The notes under the pieces: generated by a model
What the model saw: the letters and a program-made list of their open reading frames with translations, nothing else
Database searches by the model: none
What the model was told of the DNA's origin: nothing
NCBI GenBank assembly: GCA_051453625.1
Contig: JBOZIK010000001.1
Coordinates: 179,326,555-179,390,554 of the forward strand
DNA length: 64,000 bases
Source of the DNA: Welwitschia mirabilis
Taxonomy: Eukaryota; Gnetophyta; Gnetopsida; Welwitschiales
Direction: 5' to 3'
Shown: piece after piece, positions 12,721 to 24,528 of the stretch
How positions within the stretch are numbered: the stretch's first letter is position 1
Layout: the number at the start of each line of letters is the position of its first letter
Program-made: the position numbers and the translations under genes

Positions 12721-12876
12721 GGAAGAGCATAGATTGAAAACCATTATTATTATAAATCATTTCATGCTAGTTTGTTTTTCCATTTAATTATGGATTCATT
12801 TCCCTCTAACTTATTAAGTCATTTCCACATATAGGTGAATATTGAATAAGTTGATGTTAAGAATCAAAAGGATTCT
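12721..12876. repeat. 156-bp direct repeat, copy 2
   Basis: Second copy of the 10884-11039 repeat. Here it continues into F-family sequence that is lost in the gap after the first copy. Confidence 0.8.
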
Positions 12877-14361
12877 AAACTAATTTAATATTAATTTAAA
12901 GCCTCAGATTTAGATTAAACCATAATTAGTTGAGTATTATTTTAATAAATTACTTAATGAAATTAAGGATGCCTTTTGTAGGTATGATCGTCTTTCTATA
13001 ATTATGTCATTAAGTAGTTTAACACTTAGGTTAGTTAAAAAGAATACTCATCAAATAGAAGGATAATTATAAAATACACTTCCAACTTAATCCACTCAAC
13101 AAATTTCTTAGCATTTATTTTGTTATTCCTTTTTCATTAGTGTTCTATTGCATTTTCCCATGGATTTCCACTTTACTAACTTTCCAACCCCACTTTCTTC
13201 TTTAAAAGATATATCTCATGTTAGGAAGGTTAAATAATGTCTGTTTAACTTTGTCCTTACTCAAATTAAGATGTGAATTCAAAGAGTTAAGTCTATCTCC
13301 TCATAGATAGCTATTAGAATAGAAACTAAAGTTAAGCCCTCTTTTTCTTCTTATAAGACTAGGGCTGAAGTACTTGATACGTTGGATTCATTTCTTATGG
13401 AATAAGGTATAGATAGGTTCCACAATGGTGTCATTCATTTATGTTTTATTCTAATAATCCATCATATTACCTGTAAGTATCTGAGATTAAGGGCATAAGA
13501 GATTTAATAATAGATGATTCATAACAAATTAATATATGTTGTTGCATTAGGAAGGTTAATTGGGCAAATGCAAGAGCTAAAAAGGATGGTTGATTAACTA
13601 TAAGGAACTAATCCAAAGCTTAATTTAGTGACACTTGATTTTAATAGGGAAAACATTGAAAAAACATATGGGATATAAGGAGGTTCACTAATTTTTGGAG
13701 TTCAAATCCTAATGAAATATAAATTATATCCTCTACCTTAAATGAAATGCATCTACTACCTTCCTTTTTAGGTCCTCCTTTAGCTAGAAGATCCAATAGC
13801 ATGAATAAGTTTTTTGGCCTTTTCTAGAAACAAACATTTATTTTTTCCTCCTTTTTTTAAAATTGTTTACCATTGTTTATTTTTTTACTCATACTACTTT
13901 ATGTTTCAATAAATGTTTAGGATGAACTTATTTAATAAATACCTATTTTAGTAAAAAGAGTTATGATTACTTAGCCTATTACTTATTTTCTATTATTTTA
14001 TTACTTAAAAGACAATTCTTTAGATTAGGCTCTTAATTAATGGAGAATCATGAAAAGTGATTTAAGCCTAAGAGGTCTTTCTTTCTACTTGAGCAGATTT
14101 TAATGATTATACATGAATTATAGTGTCAGATCCTTATTCTATATTCCATCATAGGATGAGATAAATAAATGAATAAACATATTGTATTTTGATATAATAA
14201 TTATGTTTTAGTAACTAGATATGCCTCAAATGACACCTAGGTTTCAATTGTTCGTTAATACAAATTTTAATTTTCACAACCCAAAGTGAGGAGAGTGAAA
14301 CCACTATTATAGGAATAAGGAGTCATGATCCAATTAATCCCCAAGTGAAGTTCTCATGAAT
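12877..14361 (-). mobile_element. Block A: F-element region between ORF array and CACTA insertion
   Basis: F-family interior lying element-downstream of integrase. From about 13260 on it aligns with block B at 23426-24525, including long near-identical stretches (for example around 13290-13400 against 23455-23570). I find no long frame and recognise no domain. It ends at the insertion point of the CACTA element, and its homologous continuation resumes at 21626. Confidence 0.6.
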
Positions 14362-14364
14362 AAT
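14362..14364. repeat. CACTA target-site duplication, left
   Basis: AAT immediately before the left terminal repeat, matching AAT at 21623-21625. The empty paralogous site in block B has a single AAT (24526-24528). Confidence 0.85.
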
Positions 14365-14384
14365 TACTACAAGAAATATAGGCT

Positions 14385-14725
14385 TTTAATGAGTTTCTAA
14401 AATTCCTTACAAGGTCTTATAAAATGCCTTAAATTCTTTTAAGACATTTCTTTACAAAACACTTCAAAAAGCCTCACCTTAAAACGTAATCAGCTTTTAA
14501 GGCATTTCTAAGGTGTTTTAATGAAAATGCCTCTAAAAGTCCTTTTAAGGCATTTCTTGAAAAAACACCTCAGAAGGCTTTTATGGTGTCTCTTTCTAAA
14601 CATGCCTCAAAAGGCCTTTTAAGACACCTCTAAAGGCTTTAAGGCATTCTTCCAAAAAACACCTTCAAAATACTATTAAGGCACTTTACTAAATAAAAAC
14701 CTCAAAAGGCATTTCTCAAAATAAA
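14385..14725. repeat. Left subterminal repeat cluster of the CACTA element
   Basis: About ten or more copies of a degenerate word around TTTTAAGGCATTTCT and its complement AAAATGCCT within 340 bp. Such clusters next to the termini are the transposase-binding regions of CACTA elements. That role is inferred here. Confidence 0.8.
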
Positions 14726-15124
14726 AAAATTTTAAAAAATGTAATTTATCAAGTACTTCACAGAAGACATGTTTTAGAAAGGAACACTAAGAGCATGCCC
14801 ATAAGAATATCTTATGCAATCATTTAAAGCATGCCAATTTACTAAGTAAAATTTTACATGATTATAAACAAAGAGGCTTACTTAAGATAAATATAATTAA
14901 GAATTTTTTAGATAATTAGGATTCTAAATATAGTCCCCAAAATAAAAAAGGGCGAAAATAGGCCAAGACATACACATAGGAGCCCAAAAAAGTAAAGACC
15001 CAAATTGCCAAATATGTTTATAGCTCTAGCTTTTTTGTTACTGATCTTATTGCTTGGATTGTTAAGAATCATAGTCAAAATACTCTCTCAAACCTTTAGT
15101 ACTTAAAAGGTTATGAAGATGGGC

Positions 15125-15420
15125 ATGATTTCTTGGGAGTAGAAGTTCTTTATGTTAGCTTTAGCTGGTATGATCAACATAAAGAATGCTAGTGAAATAA
15201 AGGTAAAGTTTGTAATAGAAGCAGTAAATCATCCAATTGATCTTGAAGCTCAATTGATTCTTTCCAAAAAGGGCATCATTGTCTTACTAGACATATACAC
15301 AAATGCTAGTGAGATGATTATTAGTTACAGAGGGATGAGAATCAAACATATGATTATAATTTTAAGATAAAAGAAGTTAACAAACTATTATTAAATAAAT
15401 TGACTATCACATAGAAAGTC
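15125..15420 (+). pseudogene. Captured glutamate dehydrogenase fragment
   Basis: The frame from 15152 to 15370 (72 codons) contains EIKVKFVIEAVNHPIDLEA followed by ILSKKGIIVLLDIYTNA. This matches the C-terminal half of plant NAD(H) glutamate dehydrogenase, the part with the conserved IEAANHPTDPEA and KKGV.I.PDIYANAGG segments. The match starts a little before the Met (FFMLALAGMIN, corresponding to the alanine/glycine-rich ALGGV region). It continues out of frame past 15370, where KEVNKLLLNK resembles the EEKVNNEL segment. The reading is exonic without an apparent intron. The glycine pair of NAGG is lost (NASE) and the frame breaks, so it is not functional. It lies 0.8 kb inside the CACTA left end. 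Confidence 0.88.
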
Positions 15421-18400
15421 ATTCAATTTTTCAAATACCAAGCAAGGTGGAGGGACTTTGAATCTGAAAGCTTAAGAAAAACATGTCTTAAGGAGTAGTG
15501 AGTGGCTAGAGAGAATGCCATATGGCTAGGGTTTGAAATCTTCAGCGAAGAAGGCATGATACATGTGGCTGATAGATGGAAGAGAAAATGTCAAATAGAA
15601 CTTCATGGACCTCATAATGTAGATCATAGTTTTTTACATGGCATGGCTTATAGCATTTATAGACCTTCTTGCTACAGCACTCATTTTTGCACACCTCTAT
15701 GACTTAATTAAATATAAATTATTTTAGTAAGAGTTATAGCTGTTGGTAATATATCTATATGGAGATAAATAAGAAAATAAAAAAAAGGCAAACTTTTTTT
15801 ATCATTAAGTAAATAAATTGACCTGCGACTTTGTTTAGTCTAATCATTATGTCATAACTTAATTACTGTCCAATGTTAGAACAATAAAAGTAGCTTCATG
15901 AAACAATGAATAGTTTTAATGGGATAAAGGCTTTCACTGGAAAAGGATATCAAGAAAAACATTAAGACACTCATTGCAACGTTTATTCTATTTAAGAAAA
16001 TTAATGAAACATATAAGCTAGTAAAATATTAATGAAACATTTATTCCATTGTAAGGCATCAATCAGTTAGATATACACATAATGAAAGAAAATTATAAAG
16101 AAGAACTCCACTTTATACATACACTTGCTTTTCAAAGTAAGTATTCAATGAAGGGGTGAAGGGACTTACAGAAAAGGCTTTATTTATCTCATAATAATCT
16201 ATTTATGAAGGGACTCTATCTTATAATTGATGACTATTCACCATCTCTTAAAGTAGAGACTAGATGTAAAATTGTTAATGAAAGATAGGGCAAGTCAGAA
16301 AATCCTGTCCCTCTTCTAAATGATGAATTGTTACTACCTGTGTGGAATACGGTAAAAGCTTCATTATTAGTATCCTATGTTAAATCCTGTTTCCAACTCA
16401 TAGTTGTAAGAATGGGTATCATGATATTCTTGTGTTCATGAGTGATTGTTTAAGACATGAATATGATTTCATGAAAATTTACCACTTTGAGGTGCACAAC
16501 AGTTACTTAAGATCTGAATAGTCCAAGACCTAGTGTAGATTTAGGTATTGATGACTGATATCCTATATGTAATTCAACAGAAGGAAATGAAAGTCTTCTT
16601 ATTAGACTTGAAGGACTAGTGATTTAGATACTTTTATCTATTATTCTATTCTTTTACACTTCGGGGTTGTGCATGTAACTTTTAATCCCATTTTGCATTG
16701 CTCCAGTGCTTGATAACTTCTTTATTATTGCTGTAAATTTTATTTACCCTCTCACTGTTTTTGGTTATAATTATTCTACTCTATCTTGGAATCATTTAAA
16801 TTGAATATTTACCTCTGTTCTAATGCTATTTAACACTATTATAATTTGTTATATGCCTCTCTGATGGACCTAGTAATAGGTGTGTAAAAGGATGAAGGAT
16901 AAGAATTATTGTGCTGGTTTCTGAGCTTTTCTTACTTGACAAAAAGTAAGTCAAATGTTAAAAAAATAGGGTGTTTTAATTTAAGGGAAACCAACCTTCA
17001 ATAGGAAGAATTTGGTTCTTAATTTATTTTAATTACATTATTTGCATCACTCTTGTAACTTTAGTTTTATATTCCCAGGCTAGAAGATTATAGTTGCTCC
17101 AATTCAACCATGACCCATTCAGCCCAATAGAAACTATACAAACTCCTATAAATAAGCCACAACACCATTTAACTCAAACAGAAACTGAAACAATTTAATA
17201 AGCACCTATAAATCAGCCATAATACCATAGAAATTGTAAACTAAACTGACTAAAATTAGAGATTGTAATGACTATGACTCAAAGACCTAAAGATAGAACA
17301 ACAATTCCAAAAGAACTGAGGTTATCTATAATGGAAAGTATAAAAAATAAATGCTGGTCATTATTTTCCATAAAAAAAAGTACTAATATGAAAAAGTATG
17401 ACATGTATAGTATTAACTATTTCTGCTCCCTGAAGAGTGTGGTACAGTATCCCCTCAATTAACTTCCTCCTGAAAAAATAAAGAAGAAAAGAATTTCTAC
17501 TACTACAAAAGCAGAAGAACTCAATTTCTAGCATCAAGTACATTGAATTCTTTGAGAGAATGATACTATTATCAAATAATAACTTTTAAGATATTATACT
17601 CCTAAATGATTATGTTTGTATTAGCATTTAATTCTATGGTAAAAGAATCATATATTTGGCATAAATTATATTCTCTTTTAGAAAGTGAAGTAAATGAATT
17701 GTCATCTGTAGTGTTTTATTCTTTTTAATATCTAAGGTACAACCACATTTTAAACTCTAAATTCTCCAATAGAAGGTTTGAGTTCATTATTTGAATTTAA
17801 AAGTTCTTGACTTGTACCATGTTCACATAAGTCAAACTATCCTCTGAAAAAAAGCAAAGTAAATCTAATTTAGCTTCCATTTAGATAGCCTCCATGCTCA
17901 TTAATCATATACATTTACAAGATCAAGGAAAAAATGAATTCATCTTATAATTAACAAACCAAAGAAATGATTTTTTACACATCTAATAAAAATAAAGAAA
18001 ATCTCTGGTTACAAGACTAGATATTTCCCTAATACATTCATTGAACACTTATATAAAAGTATTGCATTTCCATGGAGATCAGCTAGATAGGGTCCAAACT
18101 AAATAAATTTGTATGTTTCTTATTTTAGTGTTACTTTTTTGCTATTAGAATTAGGTAATAAAATAATCCAACAATGATCTTAGAATCAACCCCCACCCTG
18201 CCTCTCTGCACATATTTACCTATATGCAACTATTCATTTAGTTTCTTAATACTTAGTACATGAAAAATACTATACCCCATCTTGTAGAGATAACTTGCCT
18301 AAATTCTATACCCCTAGTTTTAGAAAAAAATCCTAGCAAAAGTATTTATACTTCTATGGTTGTTGCTTTTAGTCCTAGCAAAAATATTCATCTCTGGATC

Positions 18401-19150
18401 CTTCACATTATGGGTAGTAATTGCAATAGCACGTTACATCATTCATTATAACAGTTTTGCAGGAATATTTTATTTCAAGAATAGTTCTTGCTTTGCTGAA
18501 TGAGAGTACAATAGCCAATAATAAGTTATCTAAACCATAAATAACCATAGCCATTAAAAGGAACCTTACAAAATGAGAGTGCTTTCTTCACTACCATTTT
18601 GGTAAAATGAAGGTCTTTAATCATATCTGTTACAAAATTGGTTTAACCTTAGTAGGGTACAAATAGTAAACTAGAATCCAACTAAACCATAAATAGCCAT
18701 GACCTTAAAAGGGCCTAAGTTTTGAACTTATTCTATCTGATTGTTAAGTCAACTATCATATACAAATCTCATACTTGCTTTTCAACTTCATTTATTTACC
18801 ATGTATCATTCAAACAAAATAAGAGAACACATTTAGTTCACAATTTTGTATGAGGATAGGCAAGCTATTCCACATGAGTGAATTTCTGAGTTTTAACTTC
18901 ACTTAGATGTACACATAAGCATCGAGAATTGTTTCTGTATTGATTTAAAACTAATTTGAACTAATCTTACTAGATAGTTATGACTATGATTCATTCAGAA
19001 AAATGAATTAAAAAAGGATATTATAAGGCTATAGTAGGCATTAGCATTTAGACACATCCCTTTTATACTCCGAATACTTTTTAGTTATGGTTTTCAAATA
19101 AACATGCATTAAAAATAAATTCATTTTCTAATATTTTAAATAAATGCAAA
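15421..19150. other. CACTA interior without a firm gene call
   Basis: About 3.7 kb. Short open frames at 15502-15702 (+, starting MARENAIWLGFE), 17268-17462 (+) and 18260-18451 (+) are not recognised. The stretch around 18220-18460 is conserved in the second CACTA copy (28930-29150) and contains a duplicated CAAAAGTATTCAT word. Some of this may be further captured host exons or introns, but I cannot name them. Confidence 0.4.
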
Positions 19151-19199
19151 TTTAAATAGCATTTACAGTAGTACTTCACTAGACTTTTGAGAGTTCGCA

Positions 19200-20150
19200 T
19201 CAAGAATCCAAATGTTAGCTACTTTTTTACATGATTTGACTCAACAATCTAGAATTGAAGAGTAGATACTTTCATATGTTTATGATAAATCCTCTAAAGC
19301 ACATTTCAAAAGCTTATAATAAAAACTAAAATATCTTATCCAAAAGAGCTTGTTTTTGGTAATCATCTCCATTTGAAAGTCCAAAAAGAAAATATTTCTA
19401 TCCACTAGAATGTAGTTTTCTTTTAACTGCTGCAATCTTCTGCTCTATTTTCCTTCTCTGTTTCATTCATATTCAACATATTTAAAGCACATGAAAAATG
19501 TTGTATAGTTGGCTAGTAATTGACCATGAATAAAAACTTAGTATCAGAAAGATATTGGTCTATTTATAAGCACAATTTTAGAATAAATACAATATAACTC
19601 ATTTTCAAACTAGTTGGAAAAGTGGTAAATTATTTTGAAATTAAAATACAAACTGGGTAAAAATAATGCTTCTATTATGGTTTAAATGCCCTATAGAGAT
19701 TTAATAAATTATGCAAAAAATTCAAATATGAGTGAAAAAATCAAACCCATTCACAAAAAATATTACAAAATGCTAGGTATGAGAAATCAACTAACATGTA
19801 AAATGTAAGTAAACGAGAAGTAAATCAGCACTATCTTTTAAGATCTATGAATTACCTCTTTCTATTTTGCTTTGTTTGAAGATTTCTTCTATGATAGATT
19901 TAACTCTAAAAGACCTTTTAGTGATGTAATTAAGAGGCATTTATTTTTTATATCAACATTTGAAACAATATCATCCACAAAGGGTATTCATATTTAAGGA
20001 AGAGAGTCTTTATCCTCATTTCTTGAATTGCTTTCATTGATAATACCTTCTTTAATTTAGTTTTTGCTAAGGCTTACTTAAAGAAGGTCATGCACCCCAG
20101 TATTGTAGATTCCCACAACAGTATCAAAAAGTTCACTAGTATCTTGTAAA
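19200..20150 (-). pseudogene. Captured RimM-like gene fragment (copy A)
   Basis: On the minus strand 20143-20082 reads ELFDTVVGIYNTGVHDLL, and 20070-19885 continues through IPFVDDIVSNVDIKNK and LITSLKGLLELNL. These match the C-terminal PRC-barrel of the 16S rRNA maturation factor RimM (G.V..I..TGANDLL ... IPFV..IV..VD...K.I....P.GLLELN), as in plant organelle-type RimM proteins. Further on, 19470-19340 reads QKIAAVKRKLHSSG and FGLSNGDDYQKQALLDKI, which I take as the downstream linker of the same gene. Stops and frameshifts are present. The same fragment is cleaner in the second CACTA copy. The strand is opposite to the GDH fragment, so the two were captured separately or in opposite orientation. 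Confidence 0.75.
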
Positions 20151-20759
20151 ATTAAAAATAAAATATTTTGATGAATTTGTTCATTTGACCATAATAGACT
20201 TATAATGAATGATGCAAAATTAAAAATAAAATAGTTAATAGCTTCAAAAGAAGATAAAACTTATAGTTTCTTTTAACAATCATGAATTTGGTCATCATTG
20301 ATAAATAATACATATGAATTTCCATGACAACTAGACCTTAATAGAATAAATGGGACATACCTCTACCAAGATATCGATAGGATGGTGCACAACCGAAGAA
20401 CAGATTTTCTCCACTTTTTCTAAGGAATTTCTAATGAGAAAAATAAATTAACAAATAGAAAATATTTAAGAGAAGTGAGTTACCAAGATTTAAAGTTGCA
20501 TTCTCCATCATAGAACTCTTGCACCACAGAAATTAAACTTGCTTCTCCTCCGCTAAAGTTCCAAAAGTTCAAAAGTCAAACTTAAAAAGAGATGAAGATT
20601 TTTGAAAAGTCTAACCAATTTTATCAAATTTAGAAGAAAATAGATAATTAATTTAAAATATTTCACAAGCAAAGGGATCTTCAGTAGAAAGTGGACAAAA
20701 AATCAATTTGAAAAATTTCACGAGTGAAAAAGTAATCTTTGCTAGGATTTTCTTCTTTT

Positions 20760-21245
20760 GGAATAGCCTTGGCTCTTGATCTCTAAAAATTCCTTCTAAA
20801 ACTGCCTTCATCTCTGAAAACACTTCTAAAAATGTTTCTAAAAATGCCTTCATCTCTGAAAATACCCTTTGAAAACATTTTTGGCTATGAAAACTCCTCC
20901 AAAAATGCCTTCTTCTCTAAAAATTCCTCTGAAAAAGAATATGAAAATGCCTGTCTCTCAATGGATTTCAGTAAACATGAAAGCCTTGCATATGAGAGAA
21001 GCCATACTAATTATGATGCTTTTGATATGGATTTGAATGCCTCCACTACACAGACCTTCACTTAGACTAGCCTTCTATCTCTGTCTCTGAAAACACCTTC
21101 TAAAAATGCTCTTGTCCTTTACTTTTGGTCTTCAAAAATGCCTACTAAACATGCAATTGTTCTTTGCTTTTAGTTTGTAAAAATCACGTAGCCTGTGAAA
21201 ATCCGTGACCTCTGAAAATGCTCACTGTATCTAAAAACACTCCCT
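20760..21245. repeat. Degenerate CTCTGAAAATGCCTTC repeats near the CACTA right end
   Basis: Many imperfect copies of a word around CTCTGAAAATGCCTTCT, roughly 15-20 bp apart. They produce low-complexity frames on both strands (20653-20853 minus, 20832-21065 plus). The same block occurs at 31460-31960 in the other CACTA copy. I regard it as part of the subterminal repeat structure rather than coding DNA. Confidence 0.65.
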
Positions 21246-21354
21246 CCTTTTGGAGTAACATGATATCAATATTAATATTTTAATAAGTGGAATAACATGG
21301 TGTCAAAATGCTATTCTGGCTTTTATGTAAGCTGAGCTTTCATCCCCTTGGAAG

Positions 21355-21600
21355 ATTATTTTCTATTTTTTTAAATCTTTCTTTTGAGGTGTTTAGTTGC
21401 TAAATAGCTTTTGAAGCCTCTTTTAAGGCAATTATTTTTTAAATGCCTTAAAAAATATAAATTTATGCCTTAATTTTAAGGCATTTTTTGTAAATGTCTT
21501 AAAAAATTTTGAGTATTTATGACATTTATTTATAAAAACGTTGTGAAAAATTTTCCAGATATTTTTGAAACACCTTTAAAATGCTCATACTTATGCCTAA
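21355..21600. repeat. Right subterminal repeat cluster of the CACTA element
   Basis: Repeated AAATGCCTTAAAA / TTTTAAGGCATTT words on both strands, mirroring the left cluster. It abuts the right terminal repeat that ends at 21622. Confidence 0.8.
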
Positions 21601-21622
21601 AAAACTTATATTTCTTCTAGTG

Positions 21623-21625
21623 AAT
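21623..21625. repeat. CACTA target-site duplication, right
   Basis: AAT directly after the right terminus, matching 14362-14364. The following TCATATTATG continues the F sequence as in block B (TCATCCTATTATAG). Confidence 0.85.
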
Positions 21626-22728
21626 TCATATTATGATGGAATATTTCATTTAGTTATTATGAAAAGATTCATGCATAATCTTTTATTTAATGCTTATCAA
21701 GATAGTCTCTTATTCCTAAAATTGTTCATAATTATCTCCATAATCTAAAATAAAATGTGTAGAAGGAACCTTTTAAGAAGTTGACATGTCTCATTATTAT
21801 TTTAGTTATGCTTATAAATGGAGTAGAGGTATCTTCTCCACTCTACAAAAGTTTTTTAAATAATCTAATAGTGAATATAATCATTATAAATTCTTAACCT
21901 TTATCCATTCACATGATAAGTTATCCTTTCATCAAAGTCATATATCTTAAAAGATTCATTTCCTCATACTTTGATTACTAGAAATGGACCAAGCCAATTT
22001 TGTGTATCTTTTCATTTTGAGTAAAGAATTATAGGGTCATAGATTAGTACTATATTATACTCTTTAATTCCTATTTTCCTTATACTATTATCTTGATTTA
22101 TTTTGGTTTTCTGGTATATGAGTATTTTATAAGAGATATTCTTTTCTTTGCTTATTGAAAATGTTTATATTTTCAACCCATGATTTTTGGACTTTATCTA
22201 AATCATATTTTACTTTCTTAGCCAATTTTAAGATTTTAATTTTAAAATCTATAGTTAACCTTTTTTCATAAACTAATTCATAAGGTATGAGTCATGTCCT
22301 ATGCTTCCAAGATATGCCATAGTCCATTAACCTTCATTTATTTTTTTTCCCAGTCTATTTTCTTCCTATTAATAGTTTTGGTTAATATTCTATTTAATTC
22401 ATTATTGATCACTTTAGCTTGATCATTAGTTTAAGGGCAATAGCTAGTAGATAACTTATCATATATTCCATATTTAAAAGAAATTTTCCAAAACATTTAC
22501 CTGTAAAATGAGTTCTCCTATAAGAGATAGAACTTCTAAATGCTCTAAAGTAATAAATAATGTTAAGGAAAGAATTTATGATTGTTTCAGAAGAATAATG
22601 TACTATAGCCTCAGCTCCTTTTCACTTAGTAAGATAATCAACATAAACCAAAATATACGTCTTTCCATATGAAGGAGGAGTAACTGGACTAATGAAGTCT
22701 CTTTTCCATATATTCAAGGGTTTTATTA
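21626..22728 (-). pseudogene. F-element integrase, block A
   Basis: Minus-strand Ty3/gypsy integrase core in broken frames. At 22702-22640 it reads KRDFISPVTPPSYGKTYI then VYVDYLTK (compare GIDFMGPF.PS.G..YI..VDY.SKW). Then come RTHFTG near 22520, KYGIYDKLSTSY near 22475, DQAKVINNELNRILTKTIN near 22410 and LVYEKR near 22275 (compare the conserved LVYGK). The first catalytic Asp is kept, the second (SDEGTHF motif) has become Tyr and the Glu is Lys. Its N-terminal half is missing because element E inserted at 22729-22733. Further down, to 21626, it decays into the integrase C-terminal tail. Confidence 0.85.
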
Positions 22729-22733
22729 AAAGG
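22729..22733. repeat. Target-site duplication of element E, block A
   Basis: AAAGG (CCTTT in element sense) directly beside the E LTR. The same five bases occur at the equivalent place in block B and at the far side of E at 42318-42322. Confidence 0.75.
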
Positions 22734-23325
22734 TATTGTGATGTGTATTTATGCAAATGTTATATCAAATTCTATTAATCATAAATATATGCATGAACAT
22801 AACATAGTAATATAGACAAGAGTGGATTTGAATGTCTAATCCATCAAACTCATAGGCTTGGAGCTAAAGAATTGCTTTACACGAAGTATTTTTATTTTTT
22901 TTTAGAGATTCAAAATGAGAATCAACATTGTAATAAGATTAAATAAACTATGCAAATGAAAATGCAATCTACTCTAAATACAATATTTATCCCACTACCT
23001 AATCTCTATCACTAAGAAATATCCAACATAACCTAGATTAATTAAGAAAACTATCACTAACCATAATCAATCTAAGCTATCAAATGCATCAAACAAAATA
23101 TGAAAAACATGCAATGATTAATCCAAGAATATAAAATGCAATGCAAGTTCCTAAACTAATAATTTTAATCTTGACAAAAGTTTCCCTTAATGACCTATAT
23201 CATAAATGAAGTTGTCATAAAAGTATAAGCAACTTAAATCATAAGGGACATGCACATGAATATAAAAATAAAAGAATATTTTCATTAAAAGTTGAACCAA
23301 CATCCTATTGCAAAGCAGTATCACC
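22734..23325 (-). repeat. Element E 3' LTR, block A (cut by gap)
   Basis: Aligns with the E LTRs at 25640-26781 and 33470-34601 from its element-sense 3' end and stops at the gap. No interior of E is visible in this block. Confidence 0.85.
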
Positions 23326-23425
23326 NNNNNNNNNNNNNNNNNNNNNNNNNNNNNNNNNNNNNNNNNNNNNNNNNNNNNNNNNNNNNNNNNNNNNNNNNNN
23401 NNNNNNNNNNNNNNNNNNNNNNNNN
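23326..23425. other. Assembly gap (100 N)
   Basis: Exactly 100 N between blocks A and B. Both edges lie in sequence that is multi-copy in this window. Confidence 0.99.
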
Positions 23426-24525
23426 TCAAATTAAGATGTGCATTCAAAGAGTTAAGTCTATCTCCTCATAGATAGCTATTAGAATAGAAACTAGAGTTAA
23501 GCCCTCTTTTTCTTCTTATAAGACTAGGGCTGAAGTACTTGATATCTTGGATTCATTTATTATGGAAGAAGGTATAGATAGGTTCCATAATGGTTCATTC
23601 ATTTATGTTTTAGTCTAATAATCCATCATATTACTTGTAAGTATCTAAGATTAAGGTCATAAGAGATTCAACAACAGGTGATTCATAACAAATTAATATA
23701 TGTTGTTGCATTGGGAAGGTTAGTTGGGAAAATACAAGAGCTAAAAATGATGGTTGACTATCTATAAGGAACTAATCCAAAGCCTAGTTTAGTAACACTT
23801 GATTTTGATAGGGAAAACATTGGAAAATATATGGTATATAAGGAGGTTTACTAATTTTTAGAGTTCACATCCTAATGAAATATAAATTCTATCCTCTACC
23901 TTAAATGAAATGCATCTACTACCTTCCTCTTTAGGTCATCCTTTAGCTAGAAGATCCAATAGCATGAATAAGTTTTTTTGGCCATTTCTAAAAAGAAACA
24001 TTTATTTCTCTCTCCTTTTTTTTAAATTGTTTACCATTGTTTATTTTTTTACTTATAGTATTTTATGTTTCAATAAGTGTTTAGGGTGAACTTACATAAT
24101 AATTACCCATTTTGATAAAAAGAGTTATGATGACTTGACCTATAACTTATTTTCTATTATTTTATTAGTTAAAAAATAATTTTTTATATTAGGATCTTAA
24201 TTAATGGAGAATCATGAAAATTGATTTTAGCCTAAGAGGTATTTATTTCTACTTGAGGAAATTTTAATGACTATAGATGAATTATAGTGTGAGATCCTTA
24301 TTCTATATTCCAACATAGGATGAGATAAATAAATGAATAAACATATTGTATTGTGATATAATAACTATGTTTTAGTAACTAGATATGCATCAAATAACAC
24401 TTGGGATCTAATTGTTCCTTAATATAAATTTTAATTTTCACAACTTAAAGTGAGGAGAGTGCAACCACTATTAAAGGAATAAGGAGGCATGATCTAATTA
24501 ATCCCCTAGTGAAGTTCTCACAAAT
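23426..24525 (-). mobile_element. Block B: F-element region matching 13260-14361
   Basis: Paralogue of the block A stretch before the CACTA insertion. It runs uninterrupted into the integrase region, showing what F looks like without the CACTA element. No gene or domain is recognisable. Confidence 0.7.
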
Positions 24526-24528
24526 AAT
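24526..24528. other. Empty CACTA insertion site
   Basis: A single AAT between sequence matching the left flank (CTCACAAAT against CTCATGAAT) and the right flank (TCATCCTATTATAG against TCATATTATGATG) of the CACTA element. There is no extra base or footprint, so an unoccupied ancestral site is more likely than an excision scar. Confidence 0.85.

Larger units (their letters stand above)
14365..21622. mobile_element. CACTA-type DNA transposon carrying host-gene fragments (copy A)
   Basis: A 7258-bp element. The left end reads TACTACAAGAAATATAGG and the right end, reverse-complemented, CACTAGAAGAAATATAAG. This is the CACTA(C)AAGAAA end typical of plant En/Spm elements, with one C-to-T change at the left tip. 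It is flanked by AAT duplications. Both ends carry clusters of AAGGCATTT-like subterminal repeats on both strands. The interior holds a glutamate dehydrogenase fragment (plus strand) and a RimM-like fragment (minus strand). I see no TNP2-type transposase, so it is non-autonomous. Sequence outside the two ends joins to match block B, confirming the borders. Confidence 0.9.

Noticed and set aside
18260-18451. 63-codon plus ORF in the CACTA interior
   Set aside because: It is not open in the second CACTA copy and is not recognised on either strand.
14365-21622. Autonomous CACTA transposase (TNP2/TNPA)
   Set aside because: No transposase motifs were seen on either strand, and the interior instead holds host-gene fragments and short repeats.
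24526-24528. Excision footprint of the CACTA element in block B
   Set aside because: The site has one clean AAT with no added or lost bases, so a never-occupied site is simpler.
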